Below, piece by piece: positions 1 through 8,327 of a stretch of DNA of 25,664 nucleotides (the stretch's first letter is position 1; every line of letters starts with the position of its first letter). Under the pieces are notes generated by a model. The model did not search any database. It saw only the letters and a program-made list of their open reading frames with translations, and was not told the origin of the DNA. This DNA is from Enterococcus hirae ATCC 9790. Its GTDB lineage: Bacteria > Bacillota > Bacilli > Lactobacillales > Enterococcaceae. The position numbers and the translations under genes were made by a program. The stretch covers positions 2,801,554-2,827,217 of the forward strand of contig NC_018081.1 in the NCBI RefSeq assembly GCF_000271405.2, in the 5' to 3' direction.

Positions 1-39
1 CTTTCCACCAAAATTGTTGGAAAGTTTTTTTGCTTTTTT
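1..39 (+). terminator. Intrinsic terminator of a gene lying before the window
   Basis: A hairpin with arms CTTTCCA and TGGAAAG (1-7 and 18-24) is followed on the plus strand by T7-GC-T6. This fits a terminator for a plus-strand gene ending just left of the window. It may also serve the epimerase gene on the minus strand, but the bases that would show a T-run in that direction lie outside the window. Confidence 0.6.
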
Positions 40-51
40 GGTAACCTGTAA

Positions 52-1152
52 TCAATGAAATGAGGCTGCGATAGCCTCTAAGATTCGTTGACTTGCGTAA
101 CCATCTCCATAAGGATTTTTTGCTTGTGCCATCTTTTCATAAGCCTTTACATCAGTTAACAATTGTTTTGTCTCGTCATAAACTGTCTCTTCGTCTGTAC
201 CAACGAGTTTTAAAGTTCCGGCTTTTACACCTTCCGGTCGTTCAGTGGTATCACGTAAGACAAGAACCGGAACACCTAAAGAAGGTGCCTCTTCTTGAAC
301 TCCGCCTGAATCAGTTAATATAAGATAACTTTTGGCTGCACAATTGTGAAAATCAATGACATCTAATGGTTCGATCAGCTGAACATTCTCATATTGTCCT
401 AAAATAGTATCAGCTAATTCTCGTACTTTAGGATTTTTATGCATCGGAAAAATAATGGATACATCAGAAAATTCTTCAGCAATCCTTCCTAATGCTTGAA
501 AAACGTTCGCCATTGGCTCGCCTAGGTTCTCACGTCGATGCATTGTTACTAATAATTGTTTAGTGGAGCTGCTCGAAAGATGATCGCTTTTTTGATCCGC
601 CACGATCGTGTACCTCATCGCATCGATCGCCGTATTGCCAGTAACGAAGATGTTTGCTTCATCGTGGTGCTCTCTTCTAAGATTATCAGCACTTTCATTG
701 GTTGGCGCAAAGTAGAGATCCGCTAAAACATCTGTGGCTTGCCGATTGATTTCTTCAGGAAACGGTGACCATTTGTTCCAAGTTCGTAATCCTGCTTCGA
801 CATGTCCGACTTTAATTTGTTGATAAAATGCTGCGGTCGCTGCAGCAAATGTTGTGGTCGTATCTCCATGAACTAAGACGATATCAGGCTGTTCTGCTTG
901 TAAGATTGGTTCTAATGATAAAAGAACTTTCGTTGTAATAGCGGTGAGTGTTTGATTGACACTCATCACATCTAGATCGTGATCAGGAGTAATTTCAAAC
1001 ACTTCTAACACTTGGTCTAACATTTCACGGTGCTGGCCTGTAACCGTCACGATTGATTCAAAGCGCTCATCTTTTTCCAGCGCTTTGATCAAAGGTGCCA
1101 TTTTTATTGCTTCTGGACGTGTTCCAAAGATCGACATTACTTTAATCATCAT
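52..1152 (-). CDS. wecB: UDP-N-acetylglucosamine 2-epimerase (non-hydrolysing)
   Basis: This cytoplasmic enzyme interconverts UDP-GlcNAc and UDP-ManNAc, supplying ManNAc for wall teichoic acid linkage units or surface polysaccharide. The 366 residues are full length for the family. The N-terminal GTRPEAIKMAPL signature lies at residues 10-21. Acidic residues D97 (in HGDTTT), E119 (in GHVEAGLRT) and E133 (in FPEEINR) keep the spacing of the catalytic Asp95, Glu117 and Glu131 of the E. coli enzyme. A HRREN motif lies at 205-209, and the C-terminal part has the SGGVQEEA nucleotide-binding motif. The start is the first of two adjacent ATGs, with GGAGG six bases upstream. The gene lies 80 bases after prfC on the same strand with no clear terminator between them, so read-through is possible. 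A weak promoter-like pair (ATCACA, 17 bases, TACTAT) also sits in that gap. The synonym mnaA is used in Gram-positives. Confidence 0.95.
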   Translation of the reverse strand: MMIKVMSIFGTRPEAIKMAPLIKALEKDERFESIVTVTGQHREMLDQVLEVFEITPDHDLDVMSVNQTLTAITTKVLLSLEPILQAEQPDIVLVHGDTTTTFAAATAAFYQQIKVGHVEAGLRTWNKWSPFPEEINRQATDVLADLYFAPTNESADNLRREHHDEANIFVTGNTAIDAMRYTIVADQKSDHLSSSSTKQLLVTMHRRENLGEPMANVFQALGRIAEEFSDVSIIFPMHKNPKVRELADTILGQYENVQLIEPLDVIDFHNCAAKSYLILTDSGGVQEEAPSLGVPVLVLRDTTERPEGVKAGTLKLVGTDEETVYDETKQLLTDVKAYEKMAQAKNPYGDGYASQRILEAIAASFH

Positions 1153-1232
1153 TAAATTCCTCCGGATTATTTAGTTATTCTCTCCCGGCTATTTTCATAG
1201 TACTCCCAAAGCACCACCATGTGATGAGCGCT

Positions 1233-2813
1233 TTACATTAAACTTTTTAATTTGACATTTGGGTACTTGTCAGCAAACCAACGTTCAGCAAATTGGTTTT
1301 CGAACAAGAATAATGGCTGATCAAAACGGTCACGTGCCAAGATATTACGACTAGAACTCATCTTCTCATCTAAATCTTCGGGCTCGATCCAACGGGCAAT
1401 TTTATGACCCATAGGAGACATAATCACTTCTGCATTGTATTCATTTAGCATCCGGTATTGGAATACTTCAAATTGAAGTTGTCCAACTGCGCCAATGATG
1501 TATTCTTCCGTCAAATAAGTTTTATAGAGTTGGATCGCACCTTCTTGGACTAACTGATAGATACCTTTATGGAATGATTTTTGTTTCATCACATTTTTAG
1601 CAGTGACTTTCATAAATAATTCCGGAGTAAAGGATGGTAACTCTTCATACGCCACCTTCAATTTCCCTTCATAAAGAGTATCGCCAATTTGATAATTTCC
1701 TGTATCATAGACCCCGATAATATCCCCTGCTACAGCATTCTCGACATTCTCTCTTGAGTCAGCCATAAACTGCGTCACATTACTTAACTTCAATTTTTTA
1801 CCTGTTCGTTCTAATTGAACATCCATCCCACGTTCAAAAGTTCCAGAACAGATTCGCACAAAAGCAATCCGATCTCGGTGAGCTGGATTCATATTGGCTT
1901 GGATCTTAAAGACAAAACCTGAAAATTCTTCTTCATAAGGACTAACTTCTTGTCCTGATTGTGTTTGATGTCCGTAAGGTGAAGGGGCTAATTCCACGAA
2001 GGTTTCTAAAAATGTTTGCACACCAAAATTTGTTAACGCTGAACCAAAGAAGACCGGTGTCTGATCTCCCCGAGCAATTTTTTCTTCATTAAAAGAATCT
2101 CCTGCTTCTTTCAACAATTCTACTTCTTCAAGAACTTGTTCATACAATGAATTTTCCGTCAAAGGATGGCCTTCTGGCAGCAATCCTTCTTCATCCAAGG
2201 CAACAAGGCGCTCATCATTATAGTTTTCTGGGCGATAAAACTCAATACGATTATGGTGGATATCATAGAGTCCTTCTAAGCCTTTCCCCATACCAATCGG
2301 CCAATTCATTGGATAAGACTCGATATCGAGCAACTCTTCCAATTCTTCTAAAAGTTCTAATGGTTCGCGACCATCTCGATCTAACTTATTGATAAAGGTA
2401 AAAATAGGGATTCCTCTTTTTTTAACGACTTGGAATAATTTTTTTGTTTGAGCTTCAATCCCTTTGGCACTATCGATGACCATAACCGCACTATCGACAG
2501 CCATCAATGTCCGATACGTATCTTCAGAAAAATCTTCATGCCCTGGGGTATCTAAGATATTGACTCTTTTACCATGATAATCAAACTGCATCACAGAACT
2601 GGTAACTGAGATTCCACGTTGCTTCTCAATTTCCATCCAGTCAGATTTTGCAAAGTTACCAGTCTTTTTCCCTTTGACAGTTCCTGCCTGACGTATTGCG
2701 CCACCAAATAAAAGCAATTGTTCAGTAATCGTTGTTTTACCAGCATCCGGATGGGAAATAATCGCAAACGTGCGTCGGTTATCTACTTGTTGTTTTAAGT
2801 TAGGGTTATTCAT
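1233..2813 (-). CDS. prfC: Peptide chain release factor 3 (RF3)
   Basis: RF3 is a ribosome-dependent GTPase that recycles RF1 and RF2 after translation termination. The 526 residues match the usual RF3 length. GTPase motifs are in order: P-loop SHPDAGKTT (residues 20-28), the switch region with [16 protein letters not shown] (G3), and NKLDRDGR (G4). Elongation-factor-like domains 2 and 3 follow, with the RF3-typical run [10 protein letters not shown] near the C-terminus. The ATG is preceded by GGAG at normal distance. An extended -10 element about 85 bases upstream supplies a likely promoter, and the 348-base gap to the lyase gene contains that gene's strong terminator. prfC is therefore transcribed independently of the gene before it, possibly together with the epimerase after it. 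Confidence 0.97.
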   Translation of the reverse strand: MNNPNLKQQVDNRRTFAIISHPDAGKTTITEQLLLFGGAIRQAGTVKGKKTGNFAKSDWMEIEKQRGISVTSSVMQFDYHGKRVNILDTPGHEDFSEDTYRTLMAVDSAVMVIDSAKGIEAQTKKLFQVVKKRGIPIFTFINKLDRDGREPLELLEELEELLDIESYPMNWPIGMGKGLEGLYDIHHNRIEFYRPENYNDERLVALDEEGLLPEGHPLTENSLYEQVLEEVELLKEAGDSFNEEKIARGDQTPVFFGSALTNFGVQTFLETFVELAPSPYGHQTQSGQEVSPYEEEFSGFVFKIQANMNPAHRDRIAFVRICSGTFERGMDVQLERTGKKLKLSNVTQFMADSRENVENAVAGDIIGVYDTGNYQIGDTLYEGKLKVAYEELPSFTPELFMKVTAKNVMKQKSFHKGIYQLVQEGAIQLYKTYLTEEYIIGAVGQLQFEVFQYRMLNEYNAEVIMSPMGHKIARWIEPEDLDEKMSSSRNILARDRFDQPLFLFENQFAERWFADKYPNVKLKSLM

Positions 2814-2898
2814 GTTTTACTCCATTTCTGTTACATCATTATCATCTTATTCGTCATCCTGTTCGAGGAATGATCGAACTAGCTATCTCAACTTACCA

Positions 2899-2907
2899 AG
2901 TATATCA
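2899..2907 (-). promoter_or_regulatory. Extended -10 promoter of prfC
   Basis: On the minus strand TGATATACT forms an extended -10 element (TGnTATACT). There is no good -35 at 17 bases, which is common for extended -10 promoters. Downstream, at 2861-2879, a short inverted repeat (GTTCGA/TCGAAC) lies in the leader. The rest of the 2814-3161 gap holds only the lyase terminator. Confidence 0.5.
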
Positions 2908-3039
2908 TGGAAACTATCAAAAAATAAACACTTGTTATGAGTCTTCTCTCTTTCTCTGTTGAATATCATATAAACGACTTTTTCAATAGGAGAAAATAAA
3001 GCTTTTCCTGCTACTATAACAACTGAAAACAGATTAAAC

Positions 3040-3082
3040 GAAAAAAGTTGAACTTGGAACAGGCTTTTGTTCCAAGTTCAAC
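3040..3082 (-). terminator. Terminator of the polysaccharide lyase gene
   Basis: A perfect 15-bp inverted repeat (arms 3047-3061 and 3068-3082, starting GTTGAACTTGG, six-base loop) is followed on the minus strand by six T residues. It lies 80 bases after the lyase stop codon. Confidence 0.9.
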
Positions 3083-3161
3083 TGTCTATTTCAATCATCT
3101 ACAGACAAACGATTATTTATTTTACCTTGTGTTTTTCATCAGATTACTTGCCTAATTTATT

Positions 3162-6100
3162 TTAACTCCTCTTAGATTCCTTTCGACCTTTCAATAGGAA
3201 CAAGCTAACGAATACCACTAATAAAATTGTATATCCTAATTTTTGAATAACTTGGTTATTTTTTTCACCTGTTTTTGGTAATAAACCTTCCTTACCGGTC
3301 TCTTCACTAATAGAAGATTTACCTATTTCATTGTTGCCCTCTTGTGTATTTTTACCTTGCTCTGCTTTATTATTGATGTTTTTATCTTCCTCAGAGGATG
3401 ATGCAGTTTCTTTATTCTCTAATTGTTCGATGGCCTGCACCAAATCGTTCATCACTAGTTCGACTTCAGCTTGCGTAGTATTTGAATCAGCTAACACTGC
3501 TTGCGCTGCTTCCAGCGCTTTGCGGAACACTTGCCAACTTTCCGCTGTATAACTACTTGCAACTCGGCTTTGGTTTTCTTCGACCAATTTTTTTAATGCT
3601 GTTTTGTCTACTTTAGTTACTTCTTGCAGTTGTTCGATGGCTTTATTCACTGCTTGGATTGCTTCGTCTACTTCAGCTTGCGTAGTATTTGAATCAGCTA
3701 ACACTGCTTGCGCTGCTTCCAACGCTTTGCGGAACACTTGCCAACTTTCTGCTGTATAACCACTTGCAACTCGGTTTTGGTTTTCTTCGACCAATTTTTT
3801 TAATGCTGTTTTGTCTACCTTAGTTACTTCTTGCAGTTGCTCGATGGCTTTTCTCACTGCTTGAACTGCTTCATCTACTTCGGCTTGCGTTGCTTTTGGA
3901 TCTGTTAACACCGCTTGGGCTAATTCCATTGCCTTAGTGAAGACTTTCCAACTTTCTTTTGTATAGTCGCTTTCGTTTCGGTTTTGGTTTTCTTCGACCA
4001 ATTTTTCTAATGCTGTTTTGTCTACTTTAGTTACTTCTTGCAGTTGCTCGACGGCTTTTCTCACTGCTTGAACTGCATCGTCTACTTCGGCTTGCGTTGC
4101 TTTTGGATCTGTTAACACCGCTTGGGCTAATTCCATTGCCTTAGTGAAGACTTTCCAACTTTCTTTTGTATAGTCGCTTTCGTTTCGGTTTTGGTTTTCT
4201 TCGACCAATTTTTCTAATGCTGTTTTGTCTACCTTAGTTACTTCTTGCAGTTGCTCGATGGCTTTTCTCACTGCTTGAACTGCTTCATCTACTTCGGCTT
4301 GCGTTGCTTTTGGATCTGTTAACACCGCTTGGGCTAATTCCATTGCCTTAGTGAAGACTTTCCAACTTTCTTTTGTATAGTCGCTTTCGTTTCGGTTTTG
4401 GTTTTCTTCGACCAATTTTTCTAATGCTGTTTTGTCTACCTTAGTTACTTCTTGCAGTTGCTCGATGGCTTTTCTCACTGCTTGAACTGCTTCATCTACT
4501 TCGGCTTGCGTTGCTTTTGGATCTGTTAACACCGCTTGGGCTAATTCCATTGCCTTAGTGAAGACTTTCCAACTTTCTTTTGTATAGTCGCTTTCGTTTC
4601 GGTTTTGATTTTCTTCGACTATTTTTTCTAATGCCGTTTTATCTACTTCTGAAGGAACTTTGATAGTAATTGATCTCGAACTTCCTTTTAACCCTTTGCT
4701 ATCAAATAGAAATGCTCCTGAATCCATGGTAATTTCGGACTCTTTTTCGATAACCTCAATGATCTCTTTCTCAATCGAAAATTCAATCACCTTATTATTT
4801 TGAACAGGATTCACAATTGACAGTCGATAAGTATCATTACTCAATTTTTCTGCAATAATGGATGCAGGTTCAGATACGTGAACAAAAGCTGCCTGTTGAT
4901 TTCCACTCCAAGCATTCAACATGAGATAGTCTTTTGTCTCAATCGCTTGGATTTCTGGTGTGTTTGCTAACACATTATAGCTTTTATGTTGCGCCATTTC
5001 TGCCATTTCTTCTGCTGTCTTTCCAGCAACAGTCAAATACTCATAAGTATCATTTTGAGCGTTACTTCCATGATTTTTGATGATTTTTACAAATTCTTTT
5101 GTATATGATTGATCATTGACAAAATATTCGTTGATATCCAAATATTTGCCAGATCGAATTTCTTTTTGAACGTCAACGTTCGACATGGTATTTGGAAAAA
5201 TGTAACCTAAATTATTGAGTGGATTTGTCGAAGTAAGATTGATCCAAGTAGAATCAGCTGTTTTCTTTTGGATAATTTGCATGTTACTTGAATCCATCAT
5301 TCGATTATCAAGGATCGTCTCAATTGTCGCATTCGTTGTTCCGCTGATTCCACTGCCTAAATTAATCAATTTATCTTCTAACAAAAACCATGATTTCTTT
5401 GCTACCAAATCCATATTTTCATTTTTCTTATCTAAAAACATTCCGACTGCAGCTACTTTGCCATTATTCGATCCTCCCACCCAAGACTGAGGACTCTTTT
5501 TACCAGTAGAAGCACCTTCTGCTAACACTTTTGTGTCTATAGTGGTACCTGGTAAGCGATAAGAATCAATAGTGACCCAATAACCTTCATCAAATTGAGC
5601 GAGGTCACCGTTATAAAGATAAACCATCCCATCGGCCGTATGCCATCCTTTTTTATTTTCAGTATTTCCAAATTCATAATTTCCAATACGACTAGAGTAC
5701 ATACTTATTCCGAGACTATAACTCTCGTTTTTTTGAAACACCCGATCCATTGAACCATAAACATTCACGAGATTTCGTTCTTCTTTACTAGTTATCGAAG
5801 GCTCATTCATGATTTTCTTAAGATCAATCAACGCTTCAAAGTCTCTTGGATTTTCAAAAAAATCATAAAAATAACTACTATGCTCAAGCCATGCTTTAAT
5901 AGACGAATCAATTTTCTTGCGTAAAATTTCTGGCGAAAATTTCGCTACTAATGTAAGATTGGCGATTGTTTCCTTTCCAGATTCAAATTCAGAGGTAAAG
6001 GGATTCGTCCCAGGAGCTCTAGAAATACTTCGTCCTGATACCATTGAGGGCATTTTTCCATTTACCATCAATTGTAAATAACCTTTATCGGTTACTTGAA

Positions 6101-7694
6101 ACAAGTTATTTATATTGTCATCTTTGATTTCCCAATGTGTCCCTTGCAAAATCGTTTGAACCCGTCCAAAGCCTTTCAGCAATTCATTTCCATAACTTCC
6201 GTTATATGGGAAATGACTATGTTGGATTAATGAGCCGTCTGAATATAAGCCATCTCCTCCTGTCACCATTTTTAAAACGGATGGAACAGCGCTTTGAACT
6301 GCCTCTACTCGGGAATCATTTTCTAATAAAATGGCTGTTCCTAAGACGGTAATAGATATATCTGTTAAGTTCGCTCCTGTAGCCGTATAGCTAGGCCATT
6401 GAACTTTAGGATCTTGCGCATAGTGGTTTAAAGGTTCAACAAATTTAGTTAAGATTGCATCATCTTTTTCGATTAAATCATCATGTAATAAAATCAGTGT
6501 GTCTGTTAATGGCTGTGCTGATCCAATTTGCCAATCCCACCAATTCCCACTCCAGTAAGTTCCATTGTAGTTTTTGGTTTCAATCATAAAATCAATTGCT
6601 TTCAAAATTTGCGTAAAAACCTCTTGATTCTTATGTAATGAACTCGAAGGATCATAATAACCTAATGTCAATTTTTTGATGTTGGTAAATTGAGTGGTAT
6701 AGTCTGCTGATAATGTGTCTGAACTTTTTTTCTCCCACAAATAAGTTCTATTTTCTGACTTATTAAGTGTTTGCCATAATTCTAAACTATCTTTGGCTAT
6801 TCTCGCTCGATATTTTTTTACGTCCGAATCCTGATCAAATTCTTCATGATCTTCTTTAGATCCTAGCAAGCGTGCTTTCCATTTCTCACGCATTTCACGA
6901 TACTCTGCTTTTTCTTGAATAACCGTAACTGGAATCGTATCACTTAAATCCGTATTTTTGATTCTCACAGTCACCTTTGCTTCTCCGGTTTTGAGTGCTT
7001 TCATTCTTCCTTGACTGTCTACATTGACAATACTAGGATCACTACTGCTCCACTCAATTTGTTTTTCAGGAACTTGGACGCCTGTTGGTGTTAATATGTA
7101 AGTTAATTGTTTGGATCTTTTCTCGCTGATTTCGGCTGAATCAATCGAAAACTTTATCCCATCAGGTAAACGTGCTTGACGATAAGCTTCCATTGAAATA
7201 ATGCTCGAACCATAATATTGACCATTCGTGTGCTTCCACATTTTTAGTTGTTGGTATTTAATATATCGAGCTGTTACATTCGCTACTTCAATATATTTTT
7301 TTGCTTCTTTCCCGCCACTTCCACGCTCCTCCTTATAGATGGATTGATAATTTTGATTGTCGTTAGAAACTAATACCTCATATTCTGGACTCTCCACATG
7401 AAAGTGTAAAACCACCTGACCAATTGTTTTTTCTTCTCCAATATCAACAGTCAGCCACTGATTATCTGTTTTATCCGCTGACCATCTCGTCGATACATCC
7501 CCATCAACCGCTTTTTCACCTACAAATTGCGGATATTTCCAATTATCTCCTTGTTTCCCACCTTCTACTCCTGAGTAGGTAACATTCTTTTGAAACAAAA
7601 AATCTTCAGTATCTTCAGCACAAACGATTGGACTGTAAAAAGATGTAACAACAAGCGCCAATCCTGTTAAAGCAAAAATGATTGCCTTCTTCAT
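3162..7694 (-). CDS. Cell-wall-anchored polysaccharide lyase family 8 (hyaluronate lyase type)
   Basis: This secreted enzyme cleaves uronic-acid polysaccharides (hyaluronan, chondroitin or xanthan type) by beta-elimination and is held on the wall by sortase. The 1510 residues contain a signal peptide (1-26), an F5/8 type C discoidin-like carbohydrate-binding domain (about 35-172), and a Big_2 Ig-like domain (about 183-258). The PL8 alpha-toroid and beta-sandwich follow (about 265-1010). N442, H492 and Y501 keep the exact spacing of Asn349, His399 and Tyr408 of the pneumococcal hyaluronate lyase, and R555 (MVSGRSISR) matches Arg462. W385-W386 form the aromatic patch. Six FIVAR-like repeats of 69 residues follow (1017 to about 1428), then an acidic linker, LPKTG (1472-1476), a membrane segment and a basic tail. 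The ATG has AAAGGAGG upstream. The exact substrate is inferred. The gene is monocistronic, with its own controlled leader and terminator. Confidence 0.93.
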   Translation of the reverse strand: MKKAIIFALTGLALVVTSFYSPIVCAEDTEDFLFQKNVTYSGVEGGKQGDNWKYPQFVGEKAVDGDVSTRWSADKTDNQWLTVDIGEEKTIGQVVLHFHVESPEYEVLVSNDNQNYQSIYKEERGSGGKEAKKYIEVANVTARYIKYQQLKMWKHTNGQYYGSSIISMEAYRQARLPDGIKFSIDSAEISEKRSKQLTYILTPTGVQVPEKQIEWSSSDPSIVNVDSQGRMKALKTGEAKVTVRIKNTDLSDTIPVTVIQEKAEYREMREKWKARLLGSKEDHEEFDQDSDVKKYRARIAKDSLELWQTLNKSENRTYLWEKKSSDTLSADYTTQFTNIKKLTLGYYDPSSSLHKNQEVFTQILKAIDFMIETKNYNGTYWSGNWWDWQIGSAQPLTDTLILLHDDLIEKDDAILTKFVEPLNHYAQDPKVQWPSYTATGANLTDISITVLGTAILLENDSRVEAVQSAVPSVLKMVTGGDGLYSDGSLIQHSHFPYNGSYGNELLKGFGRVQTILQGTHWEIKDDNINNLFQVTDKGYLQLMVNGKMPSMVSGRSISRAPGTNPFTSEFESGKETIANLTLVAKFSPEILRKKIDSSIKAWLEHSSYFYDFFENPRDFEALIDLKKIMNEPSITSKEERNLVNVYGSMDRVFQKNESYSLGISMYSSRIGNYEFGNTENKKGWHTADGMVYLYNGDLAQFDEGYWVTIDSYRLPGTTIDTKVLAEGASTGKKSPQSWVGGSNNGKVAAVGMFLDKKNENMDLVAKKSWFLLEDKLINLGSGISGTTNATIETILDNRMMDSSNMQIIQKKTADSTWINLTSTNPLNNLGYIFPNTMSNVDVQKEIRSGKYLDINEYFVNDQSYTKEFVKIIKNHGSNAQNDTYEYLTVAGKTAEEMAEMAQHKSYNVLANTPEIQAIETKDYLMLNAWSGNQQAAFVHVSEPASIIAEKLSNDTYRLSIVNPVQNNKVIEFSIEKEIIEVIEKESEITMDSGAFLFDSKGLKGSSRSITIKVPSEVDKTALEKIVEENQNRNESDYTKESWKVFTKAMELAQAVLTDPKATQAEVDEAVQAVRKAIEQLQEVTKVDKTALEKLVEENQNRNESDYTKESWKVFTKAMELAQAVLTDPKATQAEVDEAVQAVRKAIEQLQEVTKVDKTALEKLVEENQNRNESDYTKESWKVFTKAMELAQAVLTDPKATQAEVDDAVQAVRKAVEQLQEVTKVDKTALEKLVEENQNRNESDYTKESWKVFTKAMELAQAVLTDPKATQAEVDEAVQAVRKAIEQLQEVTKVDKTALKKLVEENQNRVASGYTAESWQVFRKALEAAQAVLADSNTTQAEVDEAIQAVNKAIEQLQEVTKVDKTALKKLVEENQSRVASSYTAESWQVFRKALEAAQAVLADSNTTQAEVELVMNDLVQAIEQLENKETASSSEEDKNINNKAEQGKNTQEGNNEIGKSSISEETGKEGLLPKTGEKNNQVIQKLGYTILLVVFVSLFLLKGRKESKRS
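3414..4646 (-). repeat. Six 207-bp tandem repeats encoding FIVAR-like domains
   Basis: The units begin at the codons for VDKTAL, at 4646, 4439, 4232, 4025, 3818 and 3611 on the minus strand, each 69 codons long except the shorter last one. Units 1-4 are almost identical in protein (NRNESDYTKESW type). Units 5-6 form a second type (NRVASGYTAESW type) with different linker residues. Such three-helix repeats are common stalks of wall proteins. The high DNA identity makes copy number likely to vary between strains and assemblies. Confidence 0.95.
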
Positions 7695-7981
7695 TAAAAA
7701 ATTCCTCCTTTAGTTAAATAGAATAGTCGATAAAAAATTTTAAGTCGTGAGGCAAAATGAATGATCATCAATTTTTTATCCATTCTTTGCAACTTTTGTA
7801 CATACTACTTTTACTTGAGAGAACTACCTAATATTTGTTCTTAGTTTTTTAGTTTCAATTGAGATAAATCATTGGAAGAATCGCTCATATCTGCTTATTC
7901 GTAAAATATTTAAAATCTGTCTTTCTACTAAAAACACTACTTTACATTTTTCCCACCTCCTCACTGATTCACTTAAACATA
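7695..7981 (-). other. Long untranslated leader of the lyase gene, downstream of the attenuator
   Basis: About 290 bases separate the leader terminator from the lyase start codon. I see no long open frame in them. The stretch contains the start-stop element at 7942-7961, then AT-rich sequence, then the lyase ribosome binding site (AAAGGAGG) just before 7694. The length is unusual for a simple leader. Confidence 0.6.
7942..7961 (-). other. Start-stop element (strong ribosome binding site, then ATG TAA)
   Basis: On the minus strand AGGAGGTG (7954-7961), a near-perfect Shine-Dalgarno sequence, is followed at ideal distance (eight bases after AGGAGG) by ATG directly followed by TAA. The sequence is seen directly; that it acts as a ribosome stalling or landing site is inference. 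A 22-codon frame opening with GTG a few bases downstream is an alternative but is poorly spaced. Confidence 0.4.
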
Positions 7982-8036
7982 TAAAAAAATAGGCATGAAA
8001 AAACGACGGAAGACTCCGTACGTGTTTTCCATGCCT
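7982..8036 (-). terminator. Leader terminator (attenuator) of the lyase gene
   Basis: The minus-strand transcript can fold AGGCATG (8036-8030) onto CATGCCT (7997-7991). The stem continues imperfectly up to ACGGA/TCCGT with a GTCT loop, and a seven-T run follows at 7989-7983. It sits between the promoter and the coding region, so full transcription would stop here unless the hairpin is prevented. Its upstream arm overlaps the RAT-like element. Confidence 0.85.
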
Positions 8037-8058
8037 AGTATAACCTAGTCACATGAAA
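8026..8058 (-). promoter_or_regulatory. RAT-like antiterminator hairpin (BglG/LicT/GlcT type target)
   Basis: The minus-strand RNA reads TTTCATG, TGA, CTAG, loop GTTATA, CTAG, G, CATGGAAA. An outer stem TTTCATG/CATGGAAA (one bulged G), an asymmetric internal loop and an inner CTAG/CTAG stem reproduce the layout of ribonucleic antiterminators. The right arm has the conserved AGGCATG and the left arm TGTGACT resembles TGTTACT. It overlaps the terminator's first arm at 8026-8036, so the two folds exclude each other. No BglG-family gene is present in the window, so the partner protein is unknown. Confidence 0.65.
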
Positions 8059-8062
8059 CTTG

Positions 8063-8076
8063 TGTTTGCGTTTTCA
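8063..8076 (-). promoter_or_regulatory. cre operator (CcpA) at the lyase promoter
   Basis: TGAAAACGCAAACA on the minus strand matches the catabolite-responsive element consensus TGNAANCGNNNNCA at every fixed position, and also the stricter WTGNAARCGNWWWCA. It begins at the last base of the -10 hexamer and covers the expected start of transcription, a position that gives repression by CcpA in Firmicutes. Confidence 0.8.
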
Positions 8077-8104
8077 TAATACTCTAGCAAAAATTTATTG
8101 TCAA
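8076..8104 (-). promoter_or_regulatory. Sigma-A promoter of the lyase gene
   Basis: On the minus strand TTGACA (8104-8099), a 17-base spacer and TATTAT (8081-8076) form a near-consensus promoter. It lies upstream of the cre, RAT-like and terminator elements, all in the order expected for a regulated leader. From 8105 to about 8269 I see no gene and no further clear signal. Confidence 0.85.
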
Positions 8105-8269
8105 CCAACAAAACATTTAAATATACTGGTTATATTATGTATAAGTTAACTGGGAGCATAGGATCTTATTGTATGTTTTAGTAATCTTTACAAAAGGGTA
8201 AAGCTCTGCCTCTCTTGCTTCTGACTACCCCTCAACTTAGGGAACCACACTGATTTACGTATCAACTTT

Positions 8270-8318
8270 GAAAAAAGAAAAAAACATCCTTGCACAAAAT
8301 CTCTTCTGTGCAAGGATG
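8270..8318 (-). terminator. Terminator of the CorC-type gene
   Basis: A perfect 12-bp inverted repeat (CATCCTTGCACA / TGTGCAAGGATG, 8285-8296 and 8307-8318) is followed on the minus strand by T7-C-T6. It begins ten bases after the stop codon of the gene at 8328-9704. Confidence 0.92.
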
Positions 8319-8327
8319 AAACATATC

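Noticed and set aside
3414..4646. Regular repeats considered as CRISPR or satellite DNA
   Set aside because: The 207-bp units keep the reading frame of the lyase and encode FIVAR-like domains without spacers.
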